This document shows, in pieces, positions 17,146 to 24,739 of a stretch of DNA of 64,000 nt (position 1 is its first letter; every line of letters begins with the position of its first letter). This stretch comes from Pontibacter mucosus. Its GTDB lineage: Bacteria; Bacteroidota; Bacteroidia; Cytophagales; Hymenobacteraceae. The stretch covers positions 55,426 to 119,425 of the forward strand of contig NZ_QBKI01000013.1 of NCBI RefSeq assembly GCF_003054055.1, given 5' to 3'. The notes under the pieces are model-generated. The model had not been told where the DNA came from, did not search any database, and saw only the letters and a list, made by a program, of their open reading frames with translations. The position numbers and the translations under genes were made by a program.

Positions 17146-17556
17146 ATGAACAGAGTAAAAGGCATTTTGCAGAACGGGACCATGATCATACTGGAAAACT
17201 ATGACCAGAGTAACGTGGACGATATGTACTTTATCAAAGCCATAGAAGCCACGAACCAACGCAATCACAGGACTATAGCTGAGTACTTCAACGGACTGAT
17301 CAGAAGTCTGGAATCAGTACAGCAGGAGGTCAGGGAGCAGAAGGTGCAGCAGCTTTTATCTCAGTACAGAGACAGACCTGTGGTATCGGAAAAAGTTCGC
17401 CAGGAACGGAGGGAGCAACTCGGGCAGACAAACCACATCGCTGCCTGCGAGGGCTACGAGGAGGAGAAACTCAACAAGGTGCTTGACGAACTGTATATCA
17501 ATGGGCAAATCACGCCTGAGGAGATGACTCAGGTATTCAACTTAAAGTATCTGTAA
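17146..17556 (+). CDS. Putative VbhA-like antitoxin of the Fic operon
   Basis: A 136-aa, mostly helical protein. Its C-terminus, CEGYEEEKLNKVLDELYING then QITPEEM, resembles VbhA-type Fic inhibitors, in which an S/T-x-x-x-E-G helix blocks the Fic ATP site and a GxIxxEE turn follows. The EG pair is present but the residue four before Glu appears to be Ile (IAACEG), not Ser/Thr. The N-terminal half (GTMIILENYDQSNVDDMYFI) could bind the palindromic operator; no HTH is obvious. Stop and the fic ATG share one base (TAATG), implying translational coupling. Confidence 0.6.
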   Translation: MNRVKGILQNGTMIILENYDQSNVDDMYFIKAIEATNQRNHRTIAEYFNGLIRSLESVQQEVREQKVQQLLSQYRDRPVVSEKVRQERREQLGQTNHIAACEGYEEEKLNKVLDELYINGQITPEEMTQVFNLKYL

Positions 17557-18179
17557 TGAACGACAGGTACTGCTATCCTGGCACCAGTGTGCTGATCAAT
17601 CATTTTGACATCAGGGACGCAGCTAAGCTAAGCAAACTAGAGCTTACCCACTGGAGACATAACGTGTTGGCTTTGCCTGGTAAATTTGCCAGCCAGCTAA
17701 AGTTTGATTTAGCGCTTTGGCAGCTGATCCACAAGGAAACATTTGGCACCGTCTATCCCTGGGCAGGGGAGCTCCGGAGTGTGATGATCTCCAAAGGCAA
17801 TGCTGTACATGCCGCGCCACGTATGATTGAGCCCTATGCTAACCACTTACTCCAGGAGCTGAAGGCAGCGGGGTATTTAAAGGGGCTGGACAGGGAGCAG
17901 TTTCTACTGAAAGGGTCTTATTTTTTTGAGGAGCTGAATGCCATTCACCCCTTTCGGGAGGGTAACACCAGAACACTAAAGGTTTTCTTTTCCCTTTTGT
18001 CCCAACAGGCGGGGTATGAAATTGACTGGCGCAAGGTCTCGGCACAGCAGTACCAACAGGCAGAGCAGGCTTCTTTTGCTGCAGGAAACAAAGGCCCCTC
18101 CCCTTTTTACCCGCTGTTTAAGGAGGCCCTCGAGCCTGTCGAGTTATCAAATAAGCAATCTATCAGGTTCAAACTATGA
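17556..18179 (+). CDS. Fic/DOC-domain protein (putative AMPylating toxin)
   Basis: The 207-aa protein has a flap region (MISKGNAVHAAPRMIEPYAN) and the Fic loop HPFREGNTRTLK starting near His131. Fic enzymes use this loop to transfer AMP or other phospho-groups to target proteins such as gyrase. The consensus is HxFx(D/E)GNGRxxR; here the glycine is Thr (common) and the last arginine, which helps bind phosphate, is Lys. Activity may thus be altered. It is coupled to the antitoxin upstream and overlaps the next gene by four bases (ATGA). Confidence 0.85.
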   Translation: MNDRYCYPGTSVLINHFDIRDAAKLSKLELTHWRHNVLALPGKFASQLKFDLALWQLIHKETFGTVYPWAGELRSVMISKGNAVHAAPRMIEPYANHLLQELKAAGYLKGLDREQFLLKGSYFFEELNAIHPFREGNTRTLKVFFSLLSQQAGYEIDWRKVSAQQYQQAEQASFAAGNKGPSPFYPLFKEALEPVELSNKQSIRFKL

Positions 18180-18412
18180 ATGAGATTAACCAAGGGGAGG
18201 CATGCGCAGCGTGTGATCCTAAGACCCACATCAGCGCACAGGTGAAGGCTATGTTTAAGGAGAAAAACCTAACCTGGGAGAAGTTGGCCGAGCTGGATGA
18301 AGGCGTTGGCCGTGGGAAGGGGAGCTATAGGCAAACCTTTTTGGCAAGGCTTATCAAAACCCAGGAAACGCTGCAGAAGGTTGGGTACAGCATCCGAATC
18401 GAGAAAGGCTAG
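18176..18412 (+). CDS. Small third gene of the Fic operon
   Basis: A 78-aa protein overlapping fic by ATGA. Residues 20-60 (HISAQVKAMFKEKNLTWEKL then AELDEGVGRGKGSYRQTFLA) suggest a helical, possibly HTH-like unit. MKN-type regulators are not recognised, but the coupling makes a role in control of, or binding to, the Fic pair plausible. N-terminal ACAAC pair of cysteines is unusual. Confidence 0.6.
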   Translation: MNEINQGEACAACDPKTHISAQVKAMFKEKNLTWEKLAELDEGVGRGKGSYRQTFLARLIKTQETLQKVGYSIRIEKG

Positions 18413-18558
18413 TTCTGTAAAGATTTATATTTTGTACATTGTTAACTTTGAAAAAAATTAACTTACCCAAAGATTTTTACCAACCCGTTCCTTATAAGGA
18501 GGAGGAAGGACTGTACCAGTGGCTGAGTTGCCAATCCGTACCTGTATTTTTGTAACTT

Positions 18559-19680
18559 ATGCAACACGAGAACAAACCCTCTGAGGCCCTTTTAAGCGAT
18601 CCGACCTACTTCCTGAGTAGGATTGACAGGAGCGTAGCCGATAACATCAGAGACATTGAGAAGTCCTTTGATGAAGATGCCGGTATTGTGAAAGATTTCA
18701 TCGTCTTCATTTCGAGGAAAATGAAAAAGGACCTTTTCGGGTTCACGAGGTTCACGCTTTCAGAGTTCTGCAAAGAGACTGGGCGTAACAAGCAGACCTT
18801 GTGTGAGGTGCACCCCAAGTTCAAAAATAACCCCAAAGCGGAAGTGCCGGAATATTTCGGTCACAGGTTTGAGACAACATTTGATTATGCCTTGTTTCAC
18901 ATGCTGAGCAACAACATCATCTTCTCTCGCTCCTACGAGTATAAGCATCAGGATAAGGTGATAGAGCTGAAGAATTTTGCCATTCTCAAGGATATTAAGG
19001 TTAGCATCGACAGACACACCAACACCATCAAGATTTACGATGTCCGAATATCGGATGAGCTTATGGAAGGGTTTTTCCGCAGGTACTATACTATTGACAC
19101 CAACGGCTACAAGCATGTAGGAAAAGGGCGTGGCGGCGACGGGCGTAAGAGCCTGTACATTTTCCTTTACAAGACACGTCACCAGCTGCTTAGTTCGGGT
19201 AAACGCATCACAAAGTTGCCTATAGATCTGTTGGCCTCGGTTGCCCATATTGAGTCAGAGGAACCTCGGTTTAAGAAAAAAAGTGTGAAGAGGGTGCTGG
19301 ACTACATTCGGGAGAAGGGAAAGCTGCCTTTCGACTATACCTTTGTTCAGGGGGATCCAACGAAAAAGTACCAGGAGCTCTACTGGGTTAGTCTGGACTT
19401 CTCCGTATACCACGAGGTAATGGAGGCGAAGGAGGATCATAACTTTTACATTGCCCTGCTGGAGCGTATGCGAGATCTTTTCCACCATACCTATGGGAAC
19501 CATGTCCAGATCACAGGAGAGAAAGATACTTTTCAGCGTTGGCTGACTAATTCGGACGCGGACCTGACGCACAAGGCAAATGAGCTTTGCAAAGCATACT
19601 TTAAGGTGCACAACAAGGATATCACATTGGCAATGGCGAAAAAGCTTATTCGAGGAGGTCTATTCTCCGACGATAATTAA
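18559..19680 (+). CDS. Plasmid replication initiation protein
   Basis: A 373-aa basic protein immediately followed by iterons, as expected of an iteron-binding initiator. It has a helical N-terminal part with FTRFTLSEFCKETGRNKQTL (HTH-like), a central domain, and a second winged-helix-like segment near KKKSVKRVLDYIREKGKLPF. The fold order of two winged helices fits Rep_3/RepB-type initiators, which melt the origin and load helicase; family assignment is by pattern and context only. No frameshift is visible. An upstream TAACTTTG (18443-18450) could be the -7 promoter element. Confidence 0.75.
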   Translation: MQHENKPSEALLSDPTYFLSRIDRSVADNIRDIEKSFDEDAGIVKDFIVFISRKMKKDLFGFTRFTLSEFCKETGRNKQTLCEVHPKFKNNPKAEVPEYFGHRFETTFDYALFHMLSNNIIFSRSYEYKHQDKVIELKNFAILKDIKVSIDRHTNTIKIYDVRISDELMEGFFRRYYTIDTNGYKHVGKGRGGDGRKSLYIFLYKTRHQLLSSGKRITKLPIDLLASVAHIESEEPRFKKKSVKRVLDYIREKGKLPFDYTFVQGDPTKKYQELYWVSLDFSVYHEVMEAKEDHNFYIALLERMRDLFHHTYGNHVQITGEKDTFQRWLTNSDADLTHKANELCKAYFKVHNKDITLAMAKKLIRGGLFSDDN

Positions 19681-19687
19681 AAAGCTA

Positions 19688-20560
19688 TTCAAGTATTGTC
19701 ACGCAGGGCAGAGCTAGAGTCCAGATGAAAACTCAGTATGTTGCCTCAGGAAGGGCTTTAAGGAAGTGTTCCAGCCTACTATTCAAGTATTGCCACGCAT
19801 ACAAAACATAAAGAACCAATCTAATATATGGATGAGATATGACTTTTGCAAAATACAAACTTGGAGAAGATGTAGAAGTAAGCAGTACGCTCACAGGATT
19901 AGGTGACCAAAAAGGTAGAGTCACCGAAATAGTGTATAACAAGCTGAGCAGCCAATTCTTCTATAACGTGCAATGTGGAGAGAATCGACATTATGCGCAG
20001 GAACGATTTGTCTCTAATGTACAGCGACTTACAAGGGCATTTGAATAATGATGATAGAAACTCCTAGCGAATGTCTCCAGCATGCCACAGGCGTTCTTTC
20101 TGAGGGTCTCTTGACAGGTTGCGTTACTGCAAGCCATATGAAGCGGCGGGCTTAATGTATCATATCGATCTTTTACCTTATGGATACCTTCTTGAGCCAA
20201 GAGAATTTTGCTGTTCAAGTATTGCCACACTCTTTCAGAGCCGTTCATGTATTGCCTCAGTAGCTGGAGCCGTTCAAGTATTGCCACAATCTATTCAATT
20301 ATTGTCTCAAGTCGTTCAAGTATTGCCACAAATTGGCTACTTCCCTCAACAGTAACTGTTTTACCTAATCAAGTATTGTCTCAAGCCGTTCAAGTATTGC
20401 CACGCTTCTCCAAAGCTGTTCAAGTATTGCCTCAGTAGTAGTTGGTCATTCAAGTATTGCCTCACCGATAATGTACCCCATTGGCTCTATTCCGTACAGC
20501 CGTTCAAGTATTGCCACTAAATATATATACTTCTATATACTTCCTTATATATAGTAATTT
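19688..20560 (+). repeat. Iteron array and AT-rich DNA: probable oriV
   Basis: Twelve direct copies of a 15-bp unit, consensus TTCAAGTATTGYCWC, all in the same direction: starts at 19688, 19782, 20214, 20244, 20273, 20294, 20315, 20368, 20389, 20419, 20449 and 20503. Spacings in the main block are 21-54 bp, several near 21 or 30 (two or three helical turns). Variants 20244, 20294 and 20368 differ at one or two bases. The block is followed by AT-rich DNA (20518-20560) that could be the unwinding element. Located just after the rep gene, this is a typical iteron origin. Confidence 0.85.
19839..20048 (+). CDS. Small protein encoded inside the iteron region
   Basis: A 69-aa frame starting MTFAKYKLGEDVEVSSTLTG, with GGATGAG 6 bases before the ATG, and ending NVQRLTRAFE. 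The GDQKGRVTEIVYNK part looks like a small KOW/SH3-like beta barrel. It lies between iterons 2 and 3 without containing any repeat. It might be a copy-control or accessory replication protein; no family is recognised. Confidence 0.45.
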   Translation: MTFAKYKLGEDVEVSSTLTGLGDQKGRVTEIVYNKLSSQFFYNVQCGENRHYAQERFVSNVQRLTRAFE

Positions 20561-20851
20561 GAAATGTCCGAGGGGTTCGTGAACAATAAAGATTAACAAA
20601 AGGGAAGAGAAAGCGATGCTGCCTGTTAAAGTTACTCTGCTCAATTACGAAAGCAACAGACTTTTTAGCCCCTGTTTTTGCTAACATACTTAGCGTTTCA
20701 TTTTGTTAATCAACCATCCACGGGAAGTTTTACACAGGGCTGATAAAAAATATAAAAGCTTAAAAAAATATATATACGAAATGTAACTCTTTGTATACAT
20801 ATCGTATATATTAATATACCTTTTATGTCAACGCTTTTAAATTTTGTGTGT

Positions 20852-21316
20852 ATGGAACAGACTTCAACAACCGTCAGTCAGATTGCAGAGGTAAAGCTGA
20901 GCTATCATCCCCAGGTGAAGGCCTCCGAGCGCCCGCAGATTACGAGTTCTAAAGACAGTTACACTTTCTTCCTACAGCTGTGGGATGAAGGCAGCATACA
21001 GTTCCGCGAGCAATTTAAGGTTATGTTATTAAGCAGGGCAAACAAAGTGCTGGGAATATTTGAAGTTTCTACCGGTGGCGTGGCCGGTACGGTGGCAGAT
21101 CCGAAACTTATCTTTGTCGCTGCGCTCAAAGCCAATGCCAGTGGGATCGTTTTAGCCCATAATCACCCATCGGGCAACTTAAAGCCCAGCAGTGCAGATA
21201 TCAGCCTTACAAAAAAGGTTAAAGAGGGCGGTAACTTACTTGATATTGCTGTTCTGGATCACATCATCCTTACTAATGAGGGCTATTATTCTTTTGCAGA
21301 CGAGGGACTTTTATAG
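20852..21316 (+). CDS. RadC-like JAB/MPN domain protein
   Basis: The 154-aa protein contains the JAMM metalloprotease signature HNHPSGNLKPSSAD starting near His103, with a preceding FEVSTGGVAGTVADPKLIFV. Chromosomal RadC also has an N-terminal HhH domain; this short form without it is the version carried by plasmids and conjugative elements, where its role in DNA repair or transfer is unproven. An in-frame ATG at 20825 would add nine residues. A GC-rich hairpin with T-tract follows. Confidence 0.85.
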   Translation: MEQTSTTVSQIAEVKLSYHPQVKASERPQITSSKDSYTFFLQLWDEGSIQFREQFKVMLLSRANKVLGIFEVSTGGVAGTVADPKLIFVAALKANASGIVLAHNHPSGNLKPSSADISLTKKVKEGGNLLDIAVLDHIILTNEGYYSFADEGLL

Positions 21317-21363
21317 AAGTCCCTCACTCTTTCAAATCTCGGCTGTTAAACCAACCGTAGCGG

Positions 21364-21388
21364 CCCGCCTGACGGCGGGTTTTCCTTT
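21364..21388 (+). terminator. Rho-independent terminator after the RadC-like gene
   Basis: CCCGCC (21364-21369), loop TGAC, GGCGGG (21374-21379), followed at once by a T-rich tract. It lies 48 bp after the RadC-like stop codon. Confidence 0.8.
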
Positions 21389-21562
21389 TTTTCTTTCTGT
21401 AGCAATGCCTGTTCTACAATAGCACACAGGCAATTTAGCGCTAACATAAGGGGAAATAAAAACTCTATTTTGTGGATAATTAATATACACTAAATGTAAC
21501 TAAATAGATACTAAACGTATATATTAATATGAGTTTTGTTTAACCTTCTAAAGCTAAAATTT

Positions 21563-22501
21563 ATGAGCGCGTATGAAAAATTCATTCAACTGGCAGATCA
21601 GGTAACAAATGAGGTCATCGAGCAATTAGAGCAAGGCCAGGTATTCTGGAGAAAGCCATGGACATCTTACGGATTGCCTAAAAACTATATATCTGGCCGC
21701 TATTATGAAGGCTTCAATGCTTTCTTTCTGAACTACCTGACTGATAAAAAAAGCTTTAAGACGCCCTATTTTCTTACCTATAAACAGGCTAAAGAGCTGG
21801 GGGGGTATGTAAAGAAGGGAGAGAAAGGAACACAGATCATCTACTGGAAAGTTTACGCCAAAAGTGATACTAGGGAGGGTAATGGCACTACAGGAGAGAC
21901 ACAAGAGGTGTACCAGAGAAGATTTGTCCCCTTTATTTGGACGGTATTTAATATTGATCAAGTGGAAGGAATAGAGTTTACCCTCCCTTCTGTTCATGAG
22001 CGTACCGAACTGCAGGTAATAGAGGCTTGTCAGGAGGTGGTTGATCAATACCCTATGCCACGCCCGAACGTTCTGCACGGAGGCTCCCAGGCCTACTATG
22101 CGCCTTTTAATGATACGGTACAGATGCCGGAGCTGAGCAGCTTTGTTTCCTCTCAGGCTTATCACGCAACTTTGTTTCACGAACTGATTCACTCCACAGG
22201 CCATCAAACCAGGCTTAACCGTTTTGCTGACGAAGAGAAGGCGGCCCGGTTTGGCGACATAAATTACTCTAAGGAGGAACTCATAGCCGAGATGGGAGCA
22301 AGTTTCCTCAATGCCTTTACAGGTATCAAAGCGGAGGTTTTTGAAAACTCGGTAGCCTACCTGCAGGGATGGGCGAAGAAATTTAAGGATGATAAGACAA
22401 TGATCATCTATGCAAGCACAAAGGCTTTTAAAGCGGCCAGCTATATCCTAAACCTACAGGCAGAAAGTAATCTGGCGGCAGAACCAACTGTGGCAGCGTA
22501 G
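21563..22501 (+). CDS. ArdC-like antirestriction / zincin-type metallopeptidase protein
   Basis: The 312-aa protein has the N-terminal ArdC ssDNA-binding domain (WRKPWTSYGLPKNYISGRYY, then YFLTYKQAKELGGYVKKGEK) and a C-terminal zinc-metallopeptidase domain with HELIHSTGH near residue 206 and EELIAEMGASFL as third-ligand helix. ArdC proteins enter or act early in recipient cells and protect incoming ssDNA or plasmid from host defences. Start ATG 21563 (MSAYEKFIQLADQV) fits family starts better than 21536. A strong terminator follows. Confidence 0.88.
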   Translation: MSAYEKFIQLADQVTNEVIEQLEQGQVFWRKPWTSYGLPKNYISGRYYEGFNAFFLNYLTDKKSFKTPYFLTYKQAKELGGYVKKGEKGTQIIYWKVYAKSDTREGNGTTGETQEVYQRRFVPFIWTVFNIDQVEGIEFTLPSVHERTELQVIEACQEVVDQYPMPRPNVLHGGSQAYYAPFNDTVQMPELSSFVSSQAYHATLFHELIHSTGHQTRLNRFADEEKAARFGDINYSKEELIAEMGASFLNAFTGIKAEVFENSVAYLQGWAKKFKDDKTMIIYASTKAFKAASYILNLQAESNLAAEPTVAA

Positions 22502-22508
22502 CCTTTTG

Positions 22509-22548
22509 AAAGATCTTGCCTGGTAACAACAGGCAAGATCTTTCATTT
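22509..22548 (+). terminator. Terminator after the ardC-like gene
   Basis: Perfect 14-bp stem: AAAGATCTTGCCTG (22509-22522) and CAGGCAAGATCTTT (22530-22543) with a 7-base loop, followed by CATTTTC. Begins seven bases after the stop codon. Confidence 0.8.
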
Positions 22549-22604
22549 TCAATACTGATGGATTTAACTGCGGAAATTTGAAAGGTGAAATCCTGCTATG
22601 GCGA

Positions 22605-22630
22605 CCCGCCTTCGGCGGGATTACTTTTGG
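22605..22630 (+). terminator. Second GC-rich terminator-like hairpin
   Basis: CCCGCC (22605-22610), TTC, GGCGGG (22614-22619), then ATTACTTTTGGGG. Its stem is the same as in the terminator at 21364. Region 22631-22949 shows no credible gene and is AT-rich before the next start. Confidence 0.55.
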
Positions 22631-22949
22631 GGTGTAGGCTTTATGTGAAGCGTCTGCCGTATAATCAGCTCAAAGCAAATATGGCCGTTTTTTGTGGTCC
22701 TATCTTGCTGTCTTGTTAAAGACTCAATGGATACTATAATGGGTGCTTGTGGCCCTCTAAAGCGTTCATCTTCCTCTCTCCTACTTCTGCCTTCTTGATT
22801 GCTCTTAAGTAACAGGTCGAGAAAGAATAAAAGTAAACTTGTCAAATACTTTTAGTATTAATTTGTATATGTTACGTATATATTTGTAAGTGTCATTTCT
22901 TAGATACTTGGCTTAAGATAAGCCATCAGGATTCGTTAATTATAGAATA

Positions 22950-23240
22950 ATGCAGATAGAAGACAAGAGCTCTAAGTTTGAACTAGGCAAGCGTATGCTT
23001 GAAAAGCAACAGCTGACTTCACTTACTGAGCTGTTTGATATCGTACCGTATACTCCCGTGGCCAAAGCACTAGGCATAAATAACCAGCGACTTCGAAACA
23101 AGATTGACGATCCCCGCTCATTTCGTGTAAGCGAATTGCTGGACCTTGCGGTACTACTGGATGTAGATGCGATCAAGCTCTTTGCCTTACTTCACGAAAC
23201 AATCAAGAAATCGGCATCTGCTGAAGAAGCAACTAAATAA
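22950..23240 (+). CDS. Small putative HTH protein
   Basis: A 96-aa protein with KALGINNQRLRNKIDDPRSF, which reads like the recognition part of an HTH similar to Cro/XRE, followed by helices (VSELLDLAVLLDVDAIKLFA). No exact family is recognised. It precedes another small plasmid-type gene by 75 nt and may regulate it. Confidence 0.65.
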   Translation: MQIEDKSSKFELGKRMLEKQQLTSLTELFDIVPYTPVAKALGINNQRLRNKIDDPRSFRVSELLDLAVLLDVDAIKLFALLHETIKKSASAEEATK

Positions 23241-23315
23241 TAGTTTTACAAAGCATAAGATGCTAAGCTTTATATTGCCTACTATTCTATTGTTCAACTT
23301 CTAGCTTGTTCTCCT

Positions 23316-23570
23316 ATGAATCTATATGAGTTCAATAGTATTCTTTCTATCGATGACAGGGCGCAGGCTGTATGGGATGAGGGGCAGTTTATTTCGAGCC
23401 GCCTTGATGGAGTGTATCGGGTATGTCTCTACTACATGGGTAATTTTTTTGCAGAGGTTTGGGTAAGTTCATGTAATAGCGATGGTAGTATTTGCCATGT
23501 GAGGGCTTTTAAGAGCCGAAGGCTTCTGGAACCTTACCTCTCCCCTATTGACCTGTCTACCCTTTTCTGA
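23316..23570 (+). CDS. Small conserved plasmid protein of unknown function
   Basis: The 84-aa product MNLYEFNSILSIDDRAQAVW, then RVCLYYMGNFFAEVWV and SRRLLEPYLSPIDL follows a pattern I have seen often in Bacteroidota plasmid and ICE proteins (a small beta-rich protein with xxVWDEGxF near the start and a closing LEPYL). Its function is unknown. No TM or signal sequence. Confidence 0.65.
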   Translation: MNLYEFNSILSIDDRAQAVWDEGQFISSRLDGVYRVCLYYMGNFFAEVWVSSCNSDGSICHVRAFKSRRLLEPYLSPIDLSTLF

Positions 23571-23940
23571 CTCTTTCTGCTTTTCGTCTCAAACTATCTA
23601 CTTTGACTATTAAGCTGCTTGCCTTTAATTGACAAATATTACTAGCTGTAAAAAATAATTATTATTTAACAAATAATACATAACATATAATCCATTTTAC
23701 TTATTAGATAATACTTATGAGCTGTTAGGTAATACATGATAAATAATAATTATTAAATATTTGTACCGCTGGATTTAGTATTTGAAGCTTTTTCTTATAG
23801 TAGGTACTTGTTATCCATACTCCCCTGTTCCCTCCAGCTTACCCAATGCTCCATCTTTGAAATCTTATCTCTTCCTAGCTCCTTCTCCTTGTATTATTTG
23901 CCTAGAATTCTTTCTTTTGGTGTATGGGGGGCTTTGTATT
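23571..23940. other. AT-rich spacer upstream of the mobilisation genes
   Basis: No credible gene. Very AT-rich between 23640 and 23765, with AATAATAATTATTA at 23742-23755 (also at 15894 and 24629). Such DNA upstream of an oriT often holds accessory protein sites. Confidence 0.4.
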
Positions 23941-23975
23941 GCAAGATGTGTTTTGAGTCCCTCAAAACCTCTTGC
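23941..23975 (+). other. Candidate origin of transfer (oriT) hairpin
   Basis: GCAAGA (23941-23946) and TCTTGC (23970-23975) enclose the perfect arms GTTTTGAG (23950-23957) and CTCAAAAC (23961-23968) with loop TCC. The imperfect inverted repeat sits 74 bp before the MobC-like start and upstream of the relaxase, as oriT does in mobilisable Bacteroidota elements. No T-tract follows on the plus strand, which argues against a terminator. The nick site cannot be identified from sequence. Confidence 0.5.
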
Positions 23976-24048
23976 CTTGCCTTCAGCGTAGCTGTTAGCA
24001 AGGGGTAAAGCCACTCGCAACTCGTGTCTTTTATTGAGCAAAGTATGT

Positions 24049-24486
24049 ATGGAAGATGTTAAGAAAACAAAGGGAGGGCGCCCAAAACTATCGCCTGACT
24101 TAAAGAGAGCCAGGCAAGTAAAGCTGACCTTTTCCGATAGCGAATACAGGCAACTGGAGGCTGAGATGACGGCTGCAGGGCATGAATCATTGTCTGTTTA
24201 CCTGCGGAAGAAGGCATTGGCGCAGCCTGACGATTTTATTGCTAATCCCAAAGAGTTGATCGCTGTTCTGGATAAGCTAGGCCCAGAGATCAGCAGGGTC
24301 GGCAACAATATCAATCAAGTTGCCCGGTATGTCAATTACCTGAAGGCAAACAATATGATAAACCTGCAGTTTCTTGCTGATTTTAACAGGTACATGATAG
24401 AGTTTGGGGCCATAGAAAAAGAGTTGGTCAAGGCGCTTCGGTCTTTTCTCCGGATTGCTGCTGCAAGGTTTAAGAAAATTAAATAA
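24049..24486 (+). CDS. MobC-like relaxosome accessory protein
   Basis: A 145-aa protein: basic N-terminus (KKTKGGRPKLSPDLKRAR), a ribbon-helix-helix-like unit (VKLTFSDSEYRQLEAEM), and the MobC signature PEISRVGNNINQVARYVNYL near residue 90. It should bind oriT and assist the relaxase. ATG 24049 is preferred to an in-frame TTG at 24034. It is followed by AT-rich repeats and then the relaxase. Confidence 0.85.
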   Translation: MEDVKKTKGGRPKLSPDLKRARQVKLTFSDSEYRQLEAEMTAAGHESLSVYLRKKALAQPDDFIANPKELIAVLDKLGPEISRVGNNINQVARYVNYLKANNMINLQFLADFNRYMIEFGAIEKELVKALRSFLRIAAARFKKIK

Positions 24487-24500
24487 TATTTATTATTTAA

Positions 24501-24584
24501 TAAGTAAGAATTAATAAGTAAGAATTAATAAGTAAGAATTAATAAGTAAGAATTAATAAGTAAGAATTAATAAGTAAGAATTAA
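24501..24584 (+). repeat. Six perfect copies of a 14-bp tandem repeat
   Basis: TAAGTAAGAATTAA is repeated exactly six times without a break, between the MobC-like gene and the relaxase. Stop codons in all frames exclude coding. It could be a protein-binding array (relaxosome or partition), a bendable spacer, or a slippage-prone sequence. More AT-rich DNA without a gene fills 24585-24739. Confidence 0.95.
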
Positions 24585-24739
24585 TAATCTTTATATATAA
24601 ATTGTTAATTTTTATGTAATAAATAGTAAATAATAATTATTAGATAAAATATAATGCTTGAAAATTGTTAAATAATATATAGTAGCTTTTATGTGAAAAT
24701 TATTATTTGTTATATTTTTGATGCGTTAATGAATGGGCT

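Noticed and set aside
18431..18450. Promoter TTTG / TAACTTTG before rep
   Set aside because: The two elements are only 8 bp apart instead of about 20, so only the -7 match is mentioned.
20119..20438. Reading frames through the iteron block
   Set aside because: They consist of translated iterons (repeated SSIAT/QVLPQ-type words), which the repeat itself explains.
23782..24008. Two 66-69 codon plus frames in the spacer before the mobilisation genes
   Set aside because: Ser/Pro/Leu-rich without family features; they overlap each other and the oriT candidate.
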